Shown in pieces: positions 55,496-63,860 of a stretch of DNA of 64,000 nucleotides (positions are counted from its first letter, which is position 1; each line of letters opens with the position of its first letter). Below the pieces are notes generated by a model. The model searched no databases. It saw nothing but the letters and a program-made list of their open reading frames with translations, and was not told the origin of the DNA. The stretch covers positions 144,830 to 208,829 of the forward strand of contig NZ_DBMV01000010.1 of assembly GCF_002298975.1 (NCBI RefSeq), written 5' to 3'. The translations under genes were made by a program, and so were the position numbers. This stretch comes from Ralstonia sp. UBA689. GTDB taxonomy: Bacteria; Pseudomonadota; Gammaproteobacteria; Burkholderiales; Burkholderiaceae.

Positions 55496-55880
55496 GAAAA
55501 AGCTGCGATTTTGGTGAGTGTTGTCGGTAGCTTAAGGAGGGGGGATGCGGTTGCGCAAATGCGCAGTTGTTGGGGGGGATGTTGTGGGGCTATGGGCTTC
55601 TTGACGCTAGGGGCGCCTCGACCAGGACGCGTAGTTCTTGTTGCCGATGTGAAGACGCGTTTAGGACACGTCAATATTTGTCGCTCGGCGTGCAGAGATG
55701 CCCCCCTGGGAACGGTGCGCCCTGACTGGAACAAGCGCCCTGAAATGGCACTCTACGCGCAGCGCCGATCGCTGCAATCGAGCGTGGCTAGCAGCAACCA
55801 TCAAGCCAATGGCCGGCCGGCGCATGAAAGATGGCCCCGCTGATCTATGCAGGTCGCAGGGCCAACTGCGTAGTTCCTGC
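55496..55880. other. Intergenic region upstream of dadA
   Basis: 385 bp between dadA and the lipoprotein gene. I see no gene, repeat or clear promoter. Frames open across it are extensions of shadows of dadA. Confidence 0.5.
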
Positions 55881-56918
55881 CTACTTGATCGACGTCACCT
55901 CTTGCGAGAACGTCTTGACATAGTTCGACGGTGCCGCGCCCTGATAGGCATAGACAAAGTCGCACTTGACCAGGCGGCCGCCGTTCACATCCCACCAGCA
56001 ACGGTAGTCTTCGTTGTAAGCGGCTGCGCCGGTCGTACCGCCTTGCAACTGCATGTCGTTCGAGTTGGTCAGCGCGAGCACGTAATGAATGCGCAGCGCA
56101 TTGAAGGTGCCGGCGGGCGTCGTCACCGGTTCATACGTTTCCACCGTCGAAGTCAACGCGGCGGATTCCTTGTAACCGGCCTGACAACTGTACTGCCACG
56201 TCGTCTGCCAAGACTTGCCCACCGACAGCGGGAAATTCAGCATGTCGCGCTTGGGCGTGTAGGTGCAAACGTTGCCGTTACTGAGATACTTGCGTGTCAG
56301 GCGGTTGCCATCGGCATCGTGGGTATAGCGGTCGGACGGAGAGGCTGCGCCGTTCACGGTGGAATCAATCGTGGCGATCCCGTTGGTGATGTTGGTCGTG
56401 GTGTTAGTGCGGGTGTCGGTGACGACCGTGCCATCTTGGCGGGTTGTCGTTTCCGACCAAACGACCGCGGCGCCAACCCGTGCCGGCACGGCCGCATACT
56501 CTTGTGGCGGCACCGTGACCGTAACCGTGGCCGATTTGCTCGAGTCTGCCGCCGATGTGACGACGTAGGTCACTGCGCCACCAAGCGGGCTCATCAGACC
56601 AGTGGTCAGGCTTTGCGTGCTTTGGCCTTTGATCGTCAACGTTGTCTGCTTGGCCGACATCGAGGTCCAGACCACGTTGTGATCTGCATCGAAGCGCAAG
56701 TCCTGACCAGACTTGACCGTCAGCGTGGCCGATTGGCCATCCGAGACGCTAAAGGACGGCACGTTTGCGCCGTTGACCGAAGCGCTCATCGTAAAAGCGC
56801 TCGCGTTGCTGCTGGTACCGCTACTGGCACCACTACTGCCGCCATCGCCACCGCCGCCGCAACCGGACAGCGCGCCAGTCAACACGACTGCGGTAAAGCC
56901 TATGCTCCATTTCTTCAT
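55881..56918 (-). CDS. Lipoprotein of unknown function
   Basis: A 345-aa lipoprotein: signal MKKWSIGFTAVVLTGALSGC with lipobox LSGC, then a Gly/Ser linker. An N-terminal beta-rich Ig-like segment (TMSASVNGANVPSFSVSDGQ through VTVTVPP) is followed by a C-terminal domain with Trp and Cys residues (SWQTTWQYSCQAGYKE, EDYRCWWDVNGGRLVKCDF). No family is recognised; the second half resembles outer-membrane proteins with a YD-like TYEPVTTPAGTFNALRI segment. Codon use looks less GC-rich than in neighbours by eye, so it may be acquired. Confidence 0.75.
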   Translation of the reverse strand: MKKWSIGFTAVVLTGALSGCGGGGDGGSSGASSGTSSNASAFTMSASVNGANVPSFSVSDGQSATLTVKSGQDLRFDADHNVVWTSMSAKQTTLTIKGQSTQSLTTGLMSPLGGAVTYVVTSAADSSKSATVTVTVPPQEYAAVPARVGAAVVWSETTTRQDGTVVTDTRTNTTTNITNGIATIDSTVNGAASPSDRYTHDADGNRLTRKYLSNGNVCTYTPKRDMLNFPLSVGKSWQTTWQYSCQAGYKESAALTSTVETYEPVTTPAGTFNALRIHYVLALTNSNDMQLQGGTTGAAAYNEDYRCWWDVNGGRLVKCDFVYAYQGAAPSNYVKTFSQEVTSIK

Positions 56919-57153
56919 GTTCTTATCCTTGATTTCCTGACCAGGGGCGTATCACCCCAATTCAAATTTATCGAAATCCGTTCTGGTCAAAATCAAACAA
57001 TCGTCACAAGAAAATGGAGTGAACTGGGCACTGACTGGAGTGTGATACTCGCCCCCAATTTCACAGCAACAAGGGTGAGCGGATGAAGGCACAAAGGGGG
57101 ATTTCAGCAACTATGGCGCCTAGTGGCCTGAGTTGGAAATTCGTTGAACAAAT

Positions 57154-58053
57154 TCACGCCAAACATGGCGCCAACACACCCGCCAACCACTCACTGAACG
57201 CCTGCATGCGGCGTGAGAGGTGGCGCCGATGCGGATACACGAGTTGCACCGGCATCGACGGCGCAGGCCATGCGTGCAGCACCTCCACCAGCGCGCCCGC
57301 CGCAAGATGTTCTTGAACATCGAAGGCTGGGATCTGGATGAGCCCCAGCCCAGCCAAGCAGCAGGCGATGTAGGTCTCGGCATTGTTCACGGCCACTTGG
57401 CCGTGCATTTGCGCGGTCTGCAGCGCACCGCCCTTCAGCCACTCCCAGGGCGCGATGCGGCCGCTGGTGGGCGAGGCGTAGTTCACTGCCTGATGCGTGC
57501 TCAGGTCTTCGGGGGCCCGCGGTATACCGTGCCGCGCCAAGTAGGCCGGGCTCGCGCAGTGGATCATGCGCAGCGCCCCCAGCGGCCGCACCACCAGACT
57601 GCTGGATGACATCTCCCCCACACGCAAGGCGCAGTCGATTCCCTCGTGCACCAGATCGATCGCCCGGTCGCTCGAGCCTAGTTCCAACACCACGTCGGGG
57701 TGGCGCTCGAAAAATGTCGGCAGGGCGGGTGCAACCACGCGCCTGGCAATGCGGCTTGGCATGTCGACACGCAAGCCCCCGCTGAGTGCTGCGCCGTGCG
57801 GGCGGAACTGCTGCTCGAGCTCTTCGCTGTCGGCCACCAGGGCGATGGCGCGATCGAGCAGGGCCTCGCCGTCTTGCGTCAGGCTCACGCGGCGCGTGGT
57901 GCGGTTGAACACCCGCACGCCCAGTCGGGATTCCAACTGCCGAATGGCCAGCGACACCGTTGGCCGCGGCACCCCAAGCTGATCAGCCGCCAGGGTAAAG
58001 CCGCCGCTGTGCGCCACGCGGATGAAGATGCGCAGTTGGTCGATCCGGTCCAT
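57154..58053 (-). CDS. LysR-family transcriptional regulator
   Basis: A 299-aa regulator of the CrgA/DsdC-like subgroup. The helix-turn-helix is MDRIDQLRIFIRVAHSGGFTLAADQLGVPRPTVSLAIRQLESRLGV; the effector domain begins near residue 90 (LSGGLRVDMPS). It is divergent from an SDR gene, 130 bp away, which it probably controls. Confidence 0.9.
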   Translation of the reverse strand: MDRIDQLRIFIRVAHSGGFTLAADQLGVPRPTVSLAIRQLESRLGVRVFNRTTRRVSLTQDGEALLDRAIALVADSEELEQQFRPHGAALSGGLRVDMPSRIARRVVAPALPTFFERHPDVVLELGSSDRAIDLVHEGIDCALRVGEMSSSSLVVRPLGALRMIHCASPAYLARHGIPRAPEDLSTHQAVNYASPTSGRIAPWEWLKGGALQTAQMHGQVAVNNAETYIACCLAGLGLIQIPAFDVQEHLAAGALVEVLHAWPAPSMPVQLVYPHRRHLSRRMQAFSEWLAGVLAPCLA

Positions 58054-58076
58054 GGGGTGTAATTGGTAGTGAATGA

Positions 58077-58110
58077 TGGATAGTGCATCTCAATTTGCTG
58101 AGTTTATCCA
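58077..58110. promoter_or_regulatory. Nested inverted repeats in the LysR/SDR divergent promoter
   Basis: TGGATA (58077-58082) and TATCCA (58105-58110) flank CTCA-ATTTGC-TGAG (58089-58102). This nested dyad in the 130-bp divergent region is a likely LysR binding site. Confidence 0.45.
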
Positions 58111-58183
58111 TTCAATCTGTCTGATTACAGTGCTGGACACCCCCCGCGCTCTTCATCCCTTTACCCCGAACTGGAGGTCAGAC

Positions 58184-58957
58184 ATGTCCAAGCAAAGCAT
58201 TGAAGGCAAAGTGGTTTTGATTGCCGGTGGCGCCAAAAACCTGGGCGGACTCATCGCCCGTGACCTTGCCGCGCATGGCGCCAAGGCGGTCGCCATCCAC
58301 TACAACAGCGCCGCCAGCAAGGCCGATGCTGATGCCACCGTGGCCGCCATCGAACAGGCCGGCGCCAGAGCCATCGCTTTGCAAGGCAATCTGACCACCG
58401 CCGGCGCTGTTGAGAAGCTCTTTGCAGATACGGTGGCTACCATGGGCCGTCCCGACATTGCCATCAACACCGTGGGCAAGGTGCTCAAGAAACCGATGGT
58501 GGAGATTTCAGAAGCCGAGTACGACGAGATGACCGCCGTCAACAGCAAGTCCGCCTTCTTCTTCCTCAAAGAGGCGGGCAAGCACGTCAACGACAACGGC
58601 AAGATCGTGACACTCGTCACCTCGCTGCTGGGGGCATTTACACCGTTCTATGCCGCGTATGCCGGCACCAAGGCCCCCGTGGAGCACTTCACCCGAGCGG
58701 CGTCCAAAGAGTTTGGCGCGCGCGGCATCTCCGTTACGGCCGTAGGCCCCGGCCCGATGGATACGTCGTTCTTCTACCCGGCCGAAGGCGCCGATGCGGT
58801 GGCGTACCACAAGACGGCGGCAGCACTGTCGCCCTTCAGCAAGACCGGCCTGACCGACATTGAAGACGTGGTGCCCTTCATCCGTCATCTGGTGAGCGAT
58901 TGCTGGTGGATCACCGGGCAGACTGTGCTCATCAACGGCGGGTACACGACCATGTAA
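58184..58957 (+). CDS. Short-chain dehydrogenase/reductase
   Basis: A 257-aa NAD(P)-dependent SDR. The cofactor motif is VVLIAGGAKNLGGLIARDLA, a variant of TGxxxGxG. The catalytic residues are Ser in VTSLLGAF and Tyr/Lys in YAAYAGTKAPVEHF, and the closing GQTVLINGGYTTM is typical. The substrate is unknown. CTGGAGGTCAGAC precedes the ATG at 58184. Probably controlled by the divergent LysR protein. Confidence 0.92.
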   Translation: MSKQSIEGKVVLIAGGAKNLGGLIARDLAAHGAKAVAIHYNSAASKADADATVAAIEQAGARAIALQGNLTTAGAVEKLFADTVATMGRPDIAINTVGKVLKKPMVEISEAEYDEMTAVNSKSAFFFLKEAGKHVNDNGKIVTLVTSLLGAFTPFYAAYAGTKAPVEHFTRAASKEFGARGISVTAVGPGPMDTSFFYPAEGADAVAYHKTAAALSPFSKTGLTDIEDVVPFIRHLVSDCWWITGQTVLINGGYTTM

Positions 58958-59534
58958 GCCAACCCAAGCGCGACAAAGCAACCGGCGGCTGCAATTTCAG
59001 AGTGCCTCATGAAGCCATGCAAGCCGCCCTTGGATCCGCTGTTGAGATCAGCGGCCCTGTGAGCAGGATCCACTCCGGTCGGCAATTCTGAAGCTGGGCG
59101 GGCTGAACTCCGCCATGATCGATACTCAGGGACGGTGTTCAAAACAACGCTGGCAACGACGAATTGAGATGTTCAGCGTTACCCGATGCATTCGATGGTC
59201 TATTTCGCCCGGATTCGACGCCAGATTCGTCAGGAGTTGGAACGTTGTCGGCTGCGTGTCGAGCCTGCGAACCGAACCCAGGGCGCAGTGACGTTCCGTG
59301 AGCTGTCTTCTAAACGTCCTCGGCTACGTCTGCAATGACCGCCGAGCTTCATTAATCAGCGTTTCCTTAGAGACATGAGAGAGAGCGCGCGCGGAAAGCC
59401 CCATCGGCTCTAGAAGCGCATGCCCAATCAGGGCTCCGACCCTTCTCGCCGTTCGACTTTAACCAGCCCAATTGGCGGCAATGGGTCGGGGAGCGTCGCC
59501 GTCATTTAGAATCGCGCACTTTGCCCGTACTCCC
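58958..59534. other. Long intergenic region, no gene recognised
   Basis: 577 bp with lower GC than surrounding genes. An open frame of 58 codons from ATG near 59114 lacks a ribosome site and matches nothing known. The composition suggests degraded DNA. A TTAGAAT box just before rdgC (about 59507) is the likely rdgC -10. Confidence 0.5.
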
Positions 59535-60458
59535 ATGTGGTTCAAAAATCTCCAGATTCATCGTCTGCCGGCACCTTGGGCCGTGACTCCCGACCAGATT
59601 GAAAAATGGCTGGCGCCCCACGCGTTTCAACCGGGCAACAGCGTTGAGAAGCAGAGCTTCGGATGGGCATCGCCACGCGATGACGGCGCGCTCGTGTATT
59701 CGATCAACCGGCAGATGCTGCTGGTGTTTCGTGCCGAAAAGAAGCTGCTCCCGGCGTCGGTCGTCAATCAGGTGACCAAGGCCCGCGCGCTTGAACTCGA
59801 GGAGCAGCAGGGCTTCAAGGTTGGGCGAAAACAACTGCGCGAACTTAAGGAGCAGGTAACCGACGAATTGCTGCCGCGCGCGTTCGCCATTCGGCGCGAT
59901 ACCCGCGTGTGGATCGATACGGCAAACGGATGGCTCGTCATCGATGCAGCTTCGCAGACTGTTGCCGACGATGTTCGCGGCCTGCTCGTGAAGTCGATCG
60001 ATCAGTTGCCGCTCACCAGCGTTCGCGTGGCGCTTTCGCCGGTCGCCGCGATGACGGATTGGCTGCTGTCCGGCGAGGCGCCGGGCGGATTCACCGTAGA
60101 CCAGGACGCCGAACTGCGCTCGACCGGTGAAGGCGGCGCCACGGTGCGATACGTCGGCCACGCGCTGGAAGCGGACGACATGCGGCGGCACATCGAAGCC
60201 GGCAAACAATGCACGCGCCTCGCGATGACCTGGGATAACCGGATCTCCTTCGTGCTGACACCGTCGCTGACGATCAAGCGTGTCGCGCCGCTCGACGTCA
60301 TCAAGGAAGCGGCGGACCCAACCGCGCAAAACGACGACGAACGCTTCGATTCGGATGTCACGTTGATGACGGGTGAATTGGGGCGGATGCTGGCCGATCT
60401 TGTCGATATCCTGGGTGGCGATCTGCAAGACTCAATGCTTCAGGCCGCAGCAGCCTGA
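59535..60458 (+). CDS. rdgC: Recombination-associated protein RdgC
   Basis: A 307-aa ring-forming DNA-binding protein that modulates RecA. It begins with the conserved MWFKNLQIHRL and contains QSFGWASPR, LLPASVVNQVTKAR, GRKQLRELKEQVTDELLPRAF and the C-terminal LAMTWDNRISFVLT. Cytosolic, nucleoid-associated. Single gene, with a TTAGAAT box about 25 bp upstream. Confidence 0.95.
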   Translation: MWFKNLQIHRLPAPWAVTPDQIEKWLAPHAFQPGNSVEKQSFGWASPRDDGALVYSINRQMLLVFRAEKKLLPASVVNQVTKARALELEEQQGFKVGRKQLRELKEQVTDELLPRAFAIRRDTRVWIDTANGWLVIDAASQTVADDVRGLLVKSIDQLPLTSVRVALSPVAAMTDWLLSGEAPGGFTVDQDAELRSTGEGGATVRYVGHALEADDMRRHIEAGKQCTRLAMTWDNRISFVLTPSLTIKRVAPLDVIKEAADPTAQNDDERFDSDVTLMTGELGRMLADLVDILGGDLQDSMLQAAAA

Positions 60459-60691
60459 ACTCCGCCGGCTGCTGGCGCGCATCCCCGCGGCGGCGAGGTG
60501 TCGCGGGGACTCGACAGCTCAGGGAGAACCGCCGCCGTTCGCGCAGCCACGACTCCAGCGGCAGGTATCAAGGGCGAAGACGTCATTGGCCGACAACCGA
60601 CTGGTTTTGGAGCCGACTGACCGTTCATATCAGCACTGTTAGACTGCGGACGCCTCCCCCGCACATGCACTCAACCATCCAGGACGGTGAC

Positions 60692-61261
60692 ATGACCGAA
60701 CGCGCTCTAACATTTATCAGTCAGACCGAATGGGAAAGCTGGTTAGGGCAACACGGCAGCACTTCGACCGGAGCATGGCTGCGTCTAGCAAAAAAAGGCA
60801 CCGAGCCGCCAACCGTAACCTACGAACAGGCGCTGGAAAGCGCCCTCTGCCATGGCTGGATTGATGGTCAAAAGCAGGCTGAGAACGAGAAATACTGGTT
60901 GCAACGCTTCACCCCACGCTCCGCAAAAAGCATCTGGTCCAAACGCAACAAAGACAAGGCTGAAGCGCTGATCGCCGCTGGCCGAATGCGCCCACCCGGC
61001 ATGCGCGAAATCGAGAAAGCCAGGAAGGACGGCCGCTGGGAGGCTGCCTATACGTCGGCCAGCAACTCGATCGTCCCGGACGACCTGCAGGCGGCTCTGG
61101 ACGCAAATCCCGGAGCCAAGACGTTTTTTGCAGCGCTGAACAGCCGTAACCGCTATGCCATTCTGTTTCGGCTACAGCACGCCAAGAAGCCAGAAACAAG
61201 GGCACGAAAAATCGAGGAATTCGTCAACATGCTGAACCGTGGCGAAACCTTCCATCCATAG
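60692..61261 (+). CDS. YdeI/OmpD-associated family protein
   Basis: A 189-aa protein of the YdeI-like (bacteriocin-protection) family. It starts ALTFISQTEWESWLGQHGS and contains VTYEQALESALCHGWIDGQKQ, FTPRSAKSIWSKRNKDKAEAL and RRKIEEFVNMLNRGE-like ending. Function is not established; E. coli YdeI affects stress tolerance through OmpD/OmpC-type porins. The ATG at 60692 has AGGACGGTG upstream; an in-frame ATG nine codons earlier is less likely. Confidence 0.85.
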   Translation: MTERALTFISQTEWESWLGQHGSTSTGAWLRLAKKGTEPPTVTYEQALESALCHGWIDGQKQAENEKYWLQRFTPRSAKSIWSKRNKDKAEALIAAGRMRPPGMREIEKARKDGRWEAAYTSASNSIVPDDLQAALDANPGAKTFFAALNSRNRYAILFRLQHAKKPETRARKIEEFVNMLNRGETFHP

Positions 61262-61600
61262 CCCTTGTGCTTCGGATGGGGATTTTGCCAAGCGGGGGCA
61301 TGTTCGCTGCCTAGTCGAAGCCGTGACAAATTCCCACAAGCTCTGCGAACACCCAAAAGTCCCCCTTCTCATAGCTTTCTGGTTCATCAGTGCCGCCAAG
61401 GAAGGGTATGGCTTCGGTATGTACACCTCGTCCTGACCTAGAAATCCCAGCCGTTGAGCAATGGCAGCTTGGTGACTAGGGCGAAAAACATGCAATGCGA
61501 AATCCGAGTCTTTGAGCACAGCGGACTCGAATGCTGCAACTGAATCAAAGACGCCATAGCGCTTGTATGCCAGCCGAAAGGGGTGACGGCACGTAACAGC
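61172..61600 (-). pseudogene. Unrecognised ORF, probably a degraded gene fragment
   Basis: On the minus strand a frame reads VFDSVAAFESAVLKDSDFAL, then FRPSHQAAIAQRLGFLGQDE and PYPSLAALMNQKAM. It has protein-like composition but no start with a ribosome site, and runs into the 3' end of the YdeI gene. GC is visibly lower than in flanking genes. I do not recognise the family. It could be the remnant of an acquired gene; the rest of 61262-61722 shows nothing else apart from a TACAAT box at 61635-61640. Confidence 0.35.
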
Positions 61601-61634
61601 GGGCGCCGTGAGGGGATCCGTCGCACAAAGCCAC

Positions 61635-61640
61635 TACAAT
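61635..61640 (+). promoter_or_regulatory. -10-like box upstream of the Hsp70-like gene
   Basis: TACAAT lies 82 bp before the ATG at 61723. No matching -35 hexamer is clear. Confidence 0.35.
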
Positions 61641-61722
61641 AGCGCCCCTTCGCCGGTGGCGCCCGCTCCTGACATCCCGTGCAGGCGCATGCCTCCCGCT
61701 GCACTCCAGAAGCCACAATCCT

Positions 61723-62976
61723 ATGATGTCAAACGCCTGCGGCGTCGATTTCGGCACGTCCAACTCCACCGTCGGCTGGCTGCGATCGGACGCACCCACC
61801 CTGCTGCCGCTCGAAGACGGCAAGGTTACGCTGCCTTCCGTCATCTTCTTTCACGCCGAAGACCCGCTGGTCAGCTACGGCCGTGCCGCGCTGACCGACT
61901 ATCTTGCCGGCTACGAGGGCCGCCTGATGCGCTCGCTCAAGAGCCTGCTCGGCACGTCGATGATGGACGACAGCACCGAGGTCATGGGCCAGGCCATGCC
62001 CTTCCGTAAGCTGCTGGCGCATTTCATCGGCGAACTCAAGAGGCGCGCCGAGCGAGCCGCCGGCCATGAATTCCGCCGCGCAGTGCTGGGCCGCCCGGTG
62101 TTCTTCATCGACGAAGATCCCAAGGCCGACCAGCTCGCCGAAGACACGCTGTCGGAAATCGCGCGCGACGCCGGCTTCGACGAGATCGCCTTCCAGTACG
62201 AGCCCATCGCCGCCGCGTTCGACTACGAGGCCGGCATCAGCGGTGAAGAACTTGTGCTGGTGGCGGACATTGGCGGCGGTACGTCGGACTTCTCGCTGGT
62301 GCGCCTGTCGCCCGACCGCGCGAAACGCCCTGACCGCCGCGAGGACATCCTCGCCAACGGCGGCGTTCACATTGGTGGCACCGACTTCGACCGCGCCTTG
62401 AGCCTAGCCAACGTGATGCCGCTACTGGGCATGAACAGCACGCTGCGCAACGGCAAGGCGATGCCGTCCGGCCAGTATTTCGACCTGGCGAGCTGGCACA
62501 CCATCAACCACGTGTACACGCGCAAGGCGTGGACGGTGGTGATGGACAACTACCGAGATGCCGCCGACACCGAAAAACTCGACCGCCTGATCCGCCTGAT
62601 CCGCGAGCGCGCCGGCCACTGGCTGGCCATCCAGGTGGAAGCCGCAAAGATCGCGCTGTCTGACGCTCCGGTGGCGGAGATCGACCTGCACCGCATCGCG
62701 CCCGAGTTGAAGCAGCCCGTCACGCGCGAGGACTTCGACCAGTCGATTGGGAAGCTGGTCGGCAAGACGGTCTCGACGGTGCAGGCGATGCTGAAGACGG
62801 CGGGCGTCGCAGCGGAAGCGGTCGATACCATTCTCTTCGCCGGCGGCTCCAGCGGGGTGCCGTTGCTGCGCGAGCAACTGGCGCAAGTGCTGCCGTCGGC
62901 GCGGCGCGTCGAGGGCGACCTGTTCGGCGGGATCGGTTCTGGCCTGGCGCGCGATGCGGCGCGCAAGTTCAGCTGA
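61723..62976 (+). CDS. Hsp70-family (YegD-like) chaperone ATPase without substrate domain
   Basis: A 417-aa actin-fold ATPase. Phosphate-1 motif ACGVDFGTSNSTVGWL, phosphate-2 LVLVADIGGGTSDFSLVRL, adenosine motif TILFAGGSSGVPLLREQL. The protein ends right after the nucleotide-binding domain, lacking the substrate-binding beta-domain and lid of DnaK (about 640 aa), as in E. coli YegD (about 450 aa). The two first codons are both ATG. No DnaJ or GrpE neighbour. Its cellular role is unknown. Confidence 0.92.
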   Translation: MMSNACGVDFGTSNSTVGWLRSDAPTLLPLEDGKVTLPSVIFFHAEDPLVSYGRAALTDYLAGYEGRLMRSLKSLLGTSMMDDSTEVMGQAMPFRKLLAHFIGELKRRAERAAGHEFRRAVLGRPVFFIDEDPKADQLAEDTLSEIARDAGFDEIAFQYEPIAAAFDYEAGISGEELVLVADIGGGTSDFSLVRLSPDRAKRPDRREDILANGGVHIGGTDFDRALSLANVMPLLGMNSTLRNGKAMPSGQYFDLASWHTINHVYTRKAWTVVMDNYRDAADTEKLDRLIRLIRERAGHWLAIQVEAAKIALSDAPVAEIDLHRIAPELKQPVTREDFDQSIGKLVGKTVSTVQAMLKTAGVAAEAVDTILFAGGSSGVPLLREQLAQVLPSARRVEGDLFGGIGSGLARDAARKFS

Positions 62977-63094
62977 CGGGCTGAAAGGCTGAGGGACGGC
63001 CGGACGTTTCGAGCGTATCGAACCATCCGGGCTGGGATATTGCTGTCGTCGGAGACGAGGACCACGCCATGCTAGAGGCGATCCAACTCAAAGC

Positions 63095-63220
63095 GACAGA
63101 CTCAGTTCGCAGGCTAAGCTCAATGCCGTCGCCAGACGGCTCAACGAACGTCCGCGCAAGACTCTAAACTTCGATACGCCAGCGGAACGATTCCATCAAT
63201 ACGTTGCATCGACCGGTTGA
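63095..63220 (+). pseudogene. IS30-family transposase C-terminal remnant
   Basis: The frame ending in TGA at 63218-63220 reads AKLNAVARRLNERPRKTLNF, then DTPAERFHQYVAST, the conserved tail of IS30-type DDE transposases. Everything upstream of about 63095 is out of frame or lost, so only about 40 codons survive. It marks past insertion-sequence activity at the edge of the accessory region. No inverted repeats were identified. Confidence 0.8.
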
Positions 63221-63324
63221 ATCCGCAGCCGAAAGCAGACACGCGCTGCCCAATTGCCCGCATCCTCTTCAAACCATCCCCCAGACACCTTCCCCGCCCG
63301 CCCGGGGAAAGCAACGACTTCTAA

Positions 63325-63600
63325 TTATTGACCCCCGTCCCCGCGGAGTTCCTTCAACAGCTCCCACCGATACAACTCCACCAGCACGCCCTCCAGCGTG
63401 GTCAGCACATATACCCCAATCGCATCCAAAAACCCCGCCTGATACTCGGCCGATTTCTCGCAGACGTGTAACTGATACTCCCACCGCAACAGCTTCGGCT
63501 CGAAGTGCCGATGCAGCTTGAGCCCAGACTGCGTCCGCTGCAGGAATTCGCGCGCAGCCAGCGCACCTGTCAGGTATTGACGGTTGTCTTCGAGCTTCAT
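63325..63600 (-). CDS. Hypothetical 91-aa protein at the start of an accessory element
   Basis: Starts MKLEDNRQYLTGALAAREFL and ends ELLKELRGDGGQ; helical, no membrane segment or signal, one Cys. I do not recognise a family. GGAGG lies seven bases before the ATG, and the ATG overlaps the stop of the upstream ORF as ATGA (63597-63600), supporting real, coupled translation. It lies next to the IS30 remnant. Confidence 0.65.
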   Translation of the reverse strand: MKLEDNRQYLTGALAAREFLQRTQSGLKLHRHFEPKLLRWEYQLHVCEKSAEYQAGFLDAIGVYVLTTLEGVLVELYRWELLKELRGDGGQ

Positions 63601-63860
63601 CGCACACCTCCGTAATCGGCGCGGCGATTAATGCAAGGCGGGAAGGAGAAATACGCGGAGCAGCGTCCGCAAGAAGTAGGTACAGCTTGAGTCGGTAATG
63701 CCATCGTCTTGCCCTCTAACTGGTTGAGTAAGGGGAGCCGCCCACCGGGAGGGGTGGGCGGGCACACGGCAAGGTCTGCAATACCGATCAAAAAATCCAA
63801 AAAACCGGCAGGGCCGAAGCCCTCCCTGCCGGGCCCGCCCATATAGGCGAACGACGGCAC
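63597..63860 (-). CDS. Ash-like leader ORF of a phage-satellite or integrative element
   Basis: An 87-codon frame, GTG start at 63860. It begins SFAYMGGPGREGFGPAGFLD, continues with PTPPGGRLPLLNQLEGKTMA and ends with a Cys-containing FPPCINRRADYGGVR segment. This pattern (SFAYMG, PxPGGRLPLL, ALPTQAVP, PCINRRA) recalls the Ash-type proteins found in P4-like satellites and related islands of enterobacteria and other groups, recognised from memory. A terminator hairpin lies within it. Its last codons carry the ribosome site of the coupled 91-aa gene. It may be expressed, or serve mainly as a leader. Confidence 0.45.
   Translation of the reverse strand: MPSFAYMGGPGREGFGPAGFLDFLIGIADLAVCPPTPPGGRLPLLNQLEGKTMALPTQAVPTSCGRCSAYFSFPPCINRRADYGGVR
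63799..63832 (-). terminator. Terminator/attenuator hairpin inside the leader ORF
   Basis: On the minus strand CCGGCAGGG, ten-base loop, CCCTGCCGG is followed by TTTTTTGG. It lies inside the 87-codon ORF, upstream of the 91-aa gene. A second stem, CCGCCCACC/GGTGGGCGG, lies at 63738-63761. Confidence 0.6.
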
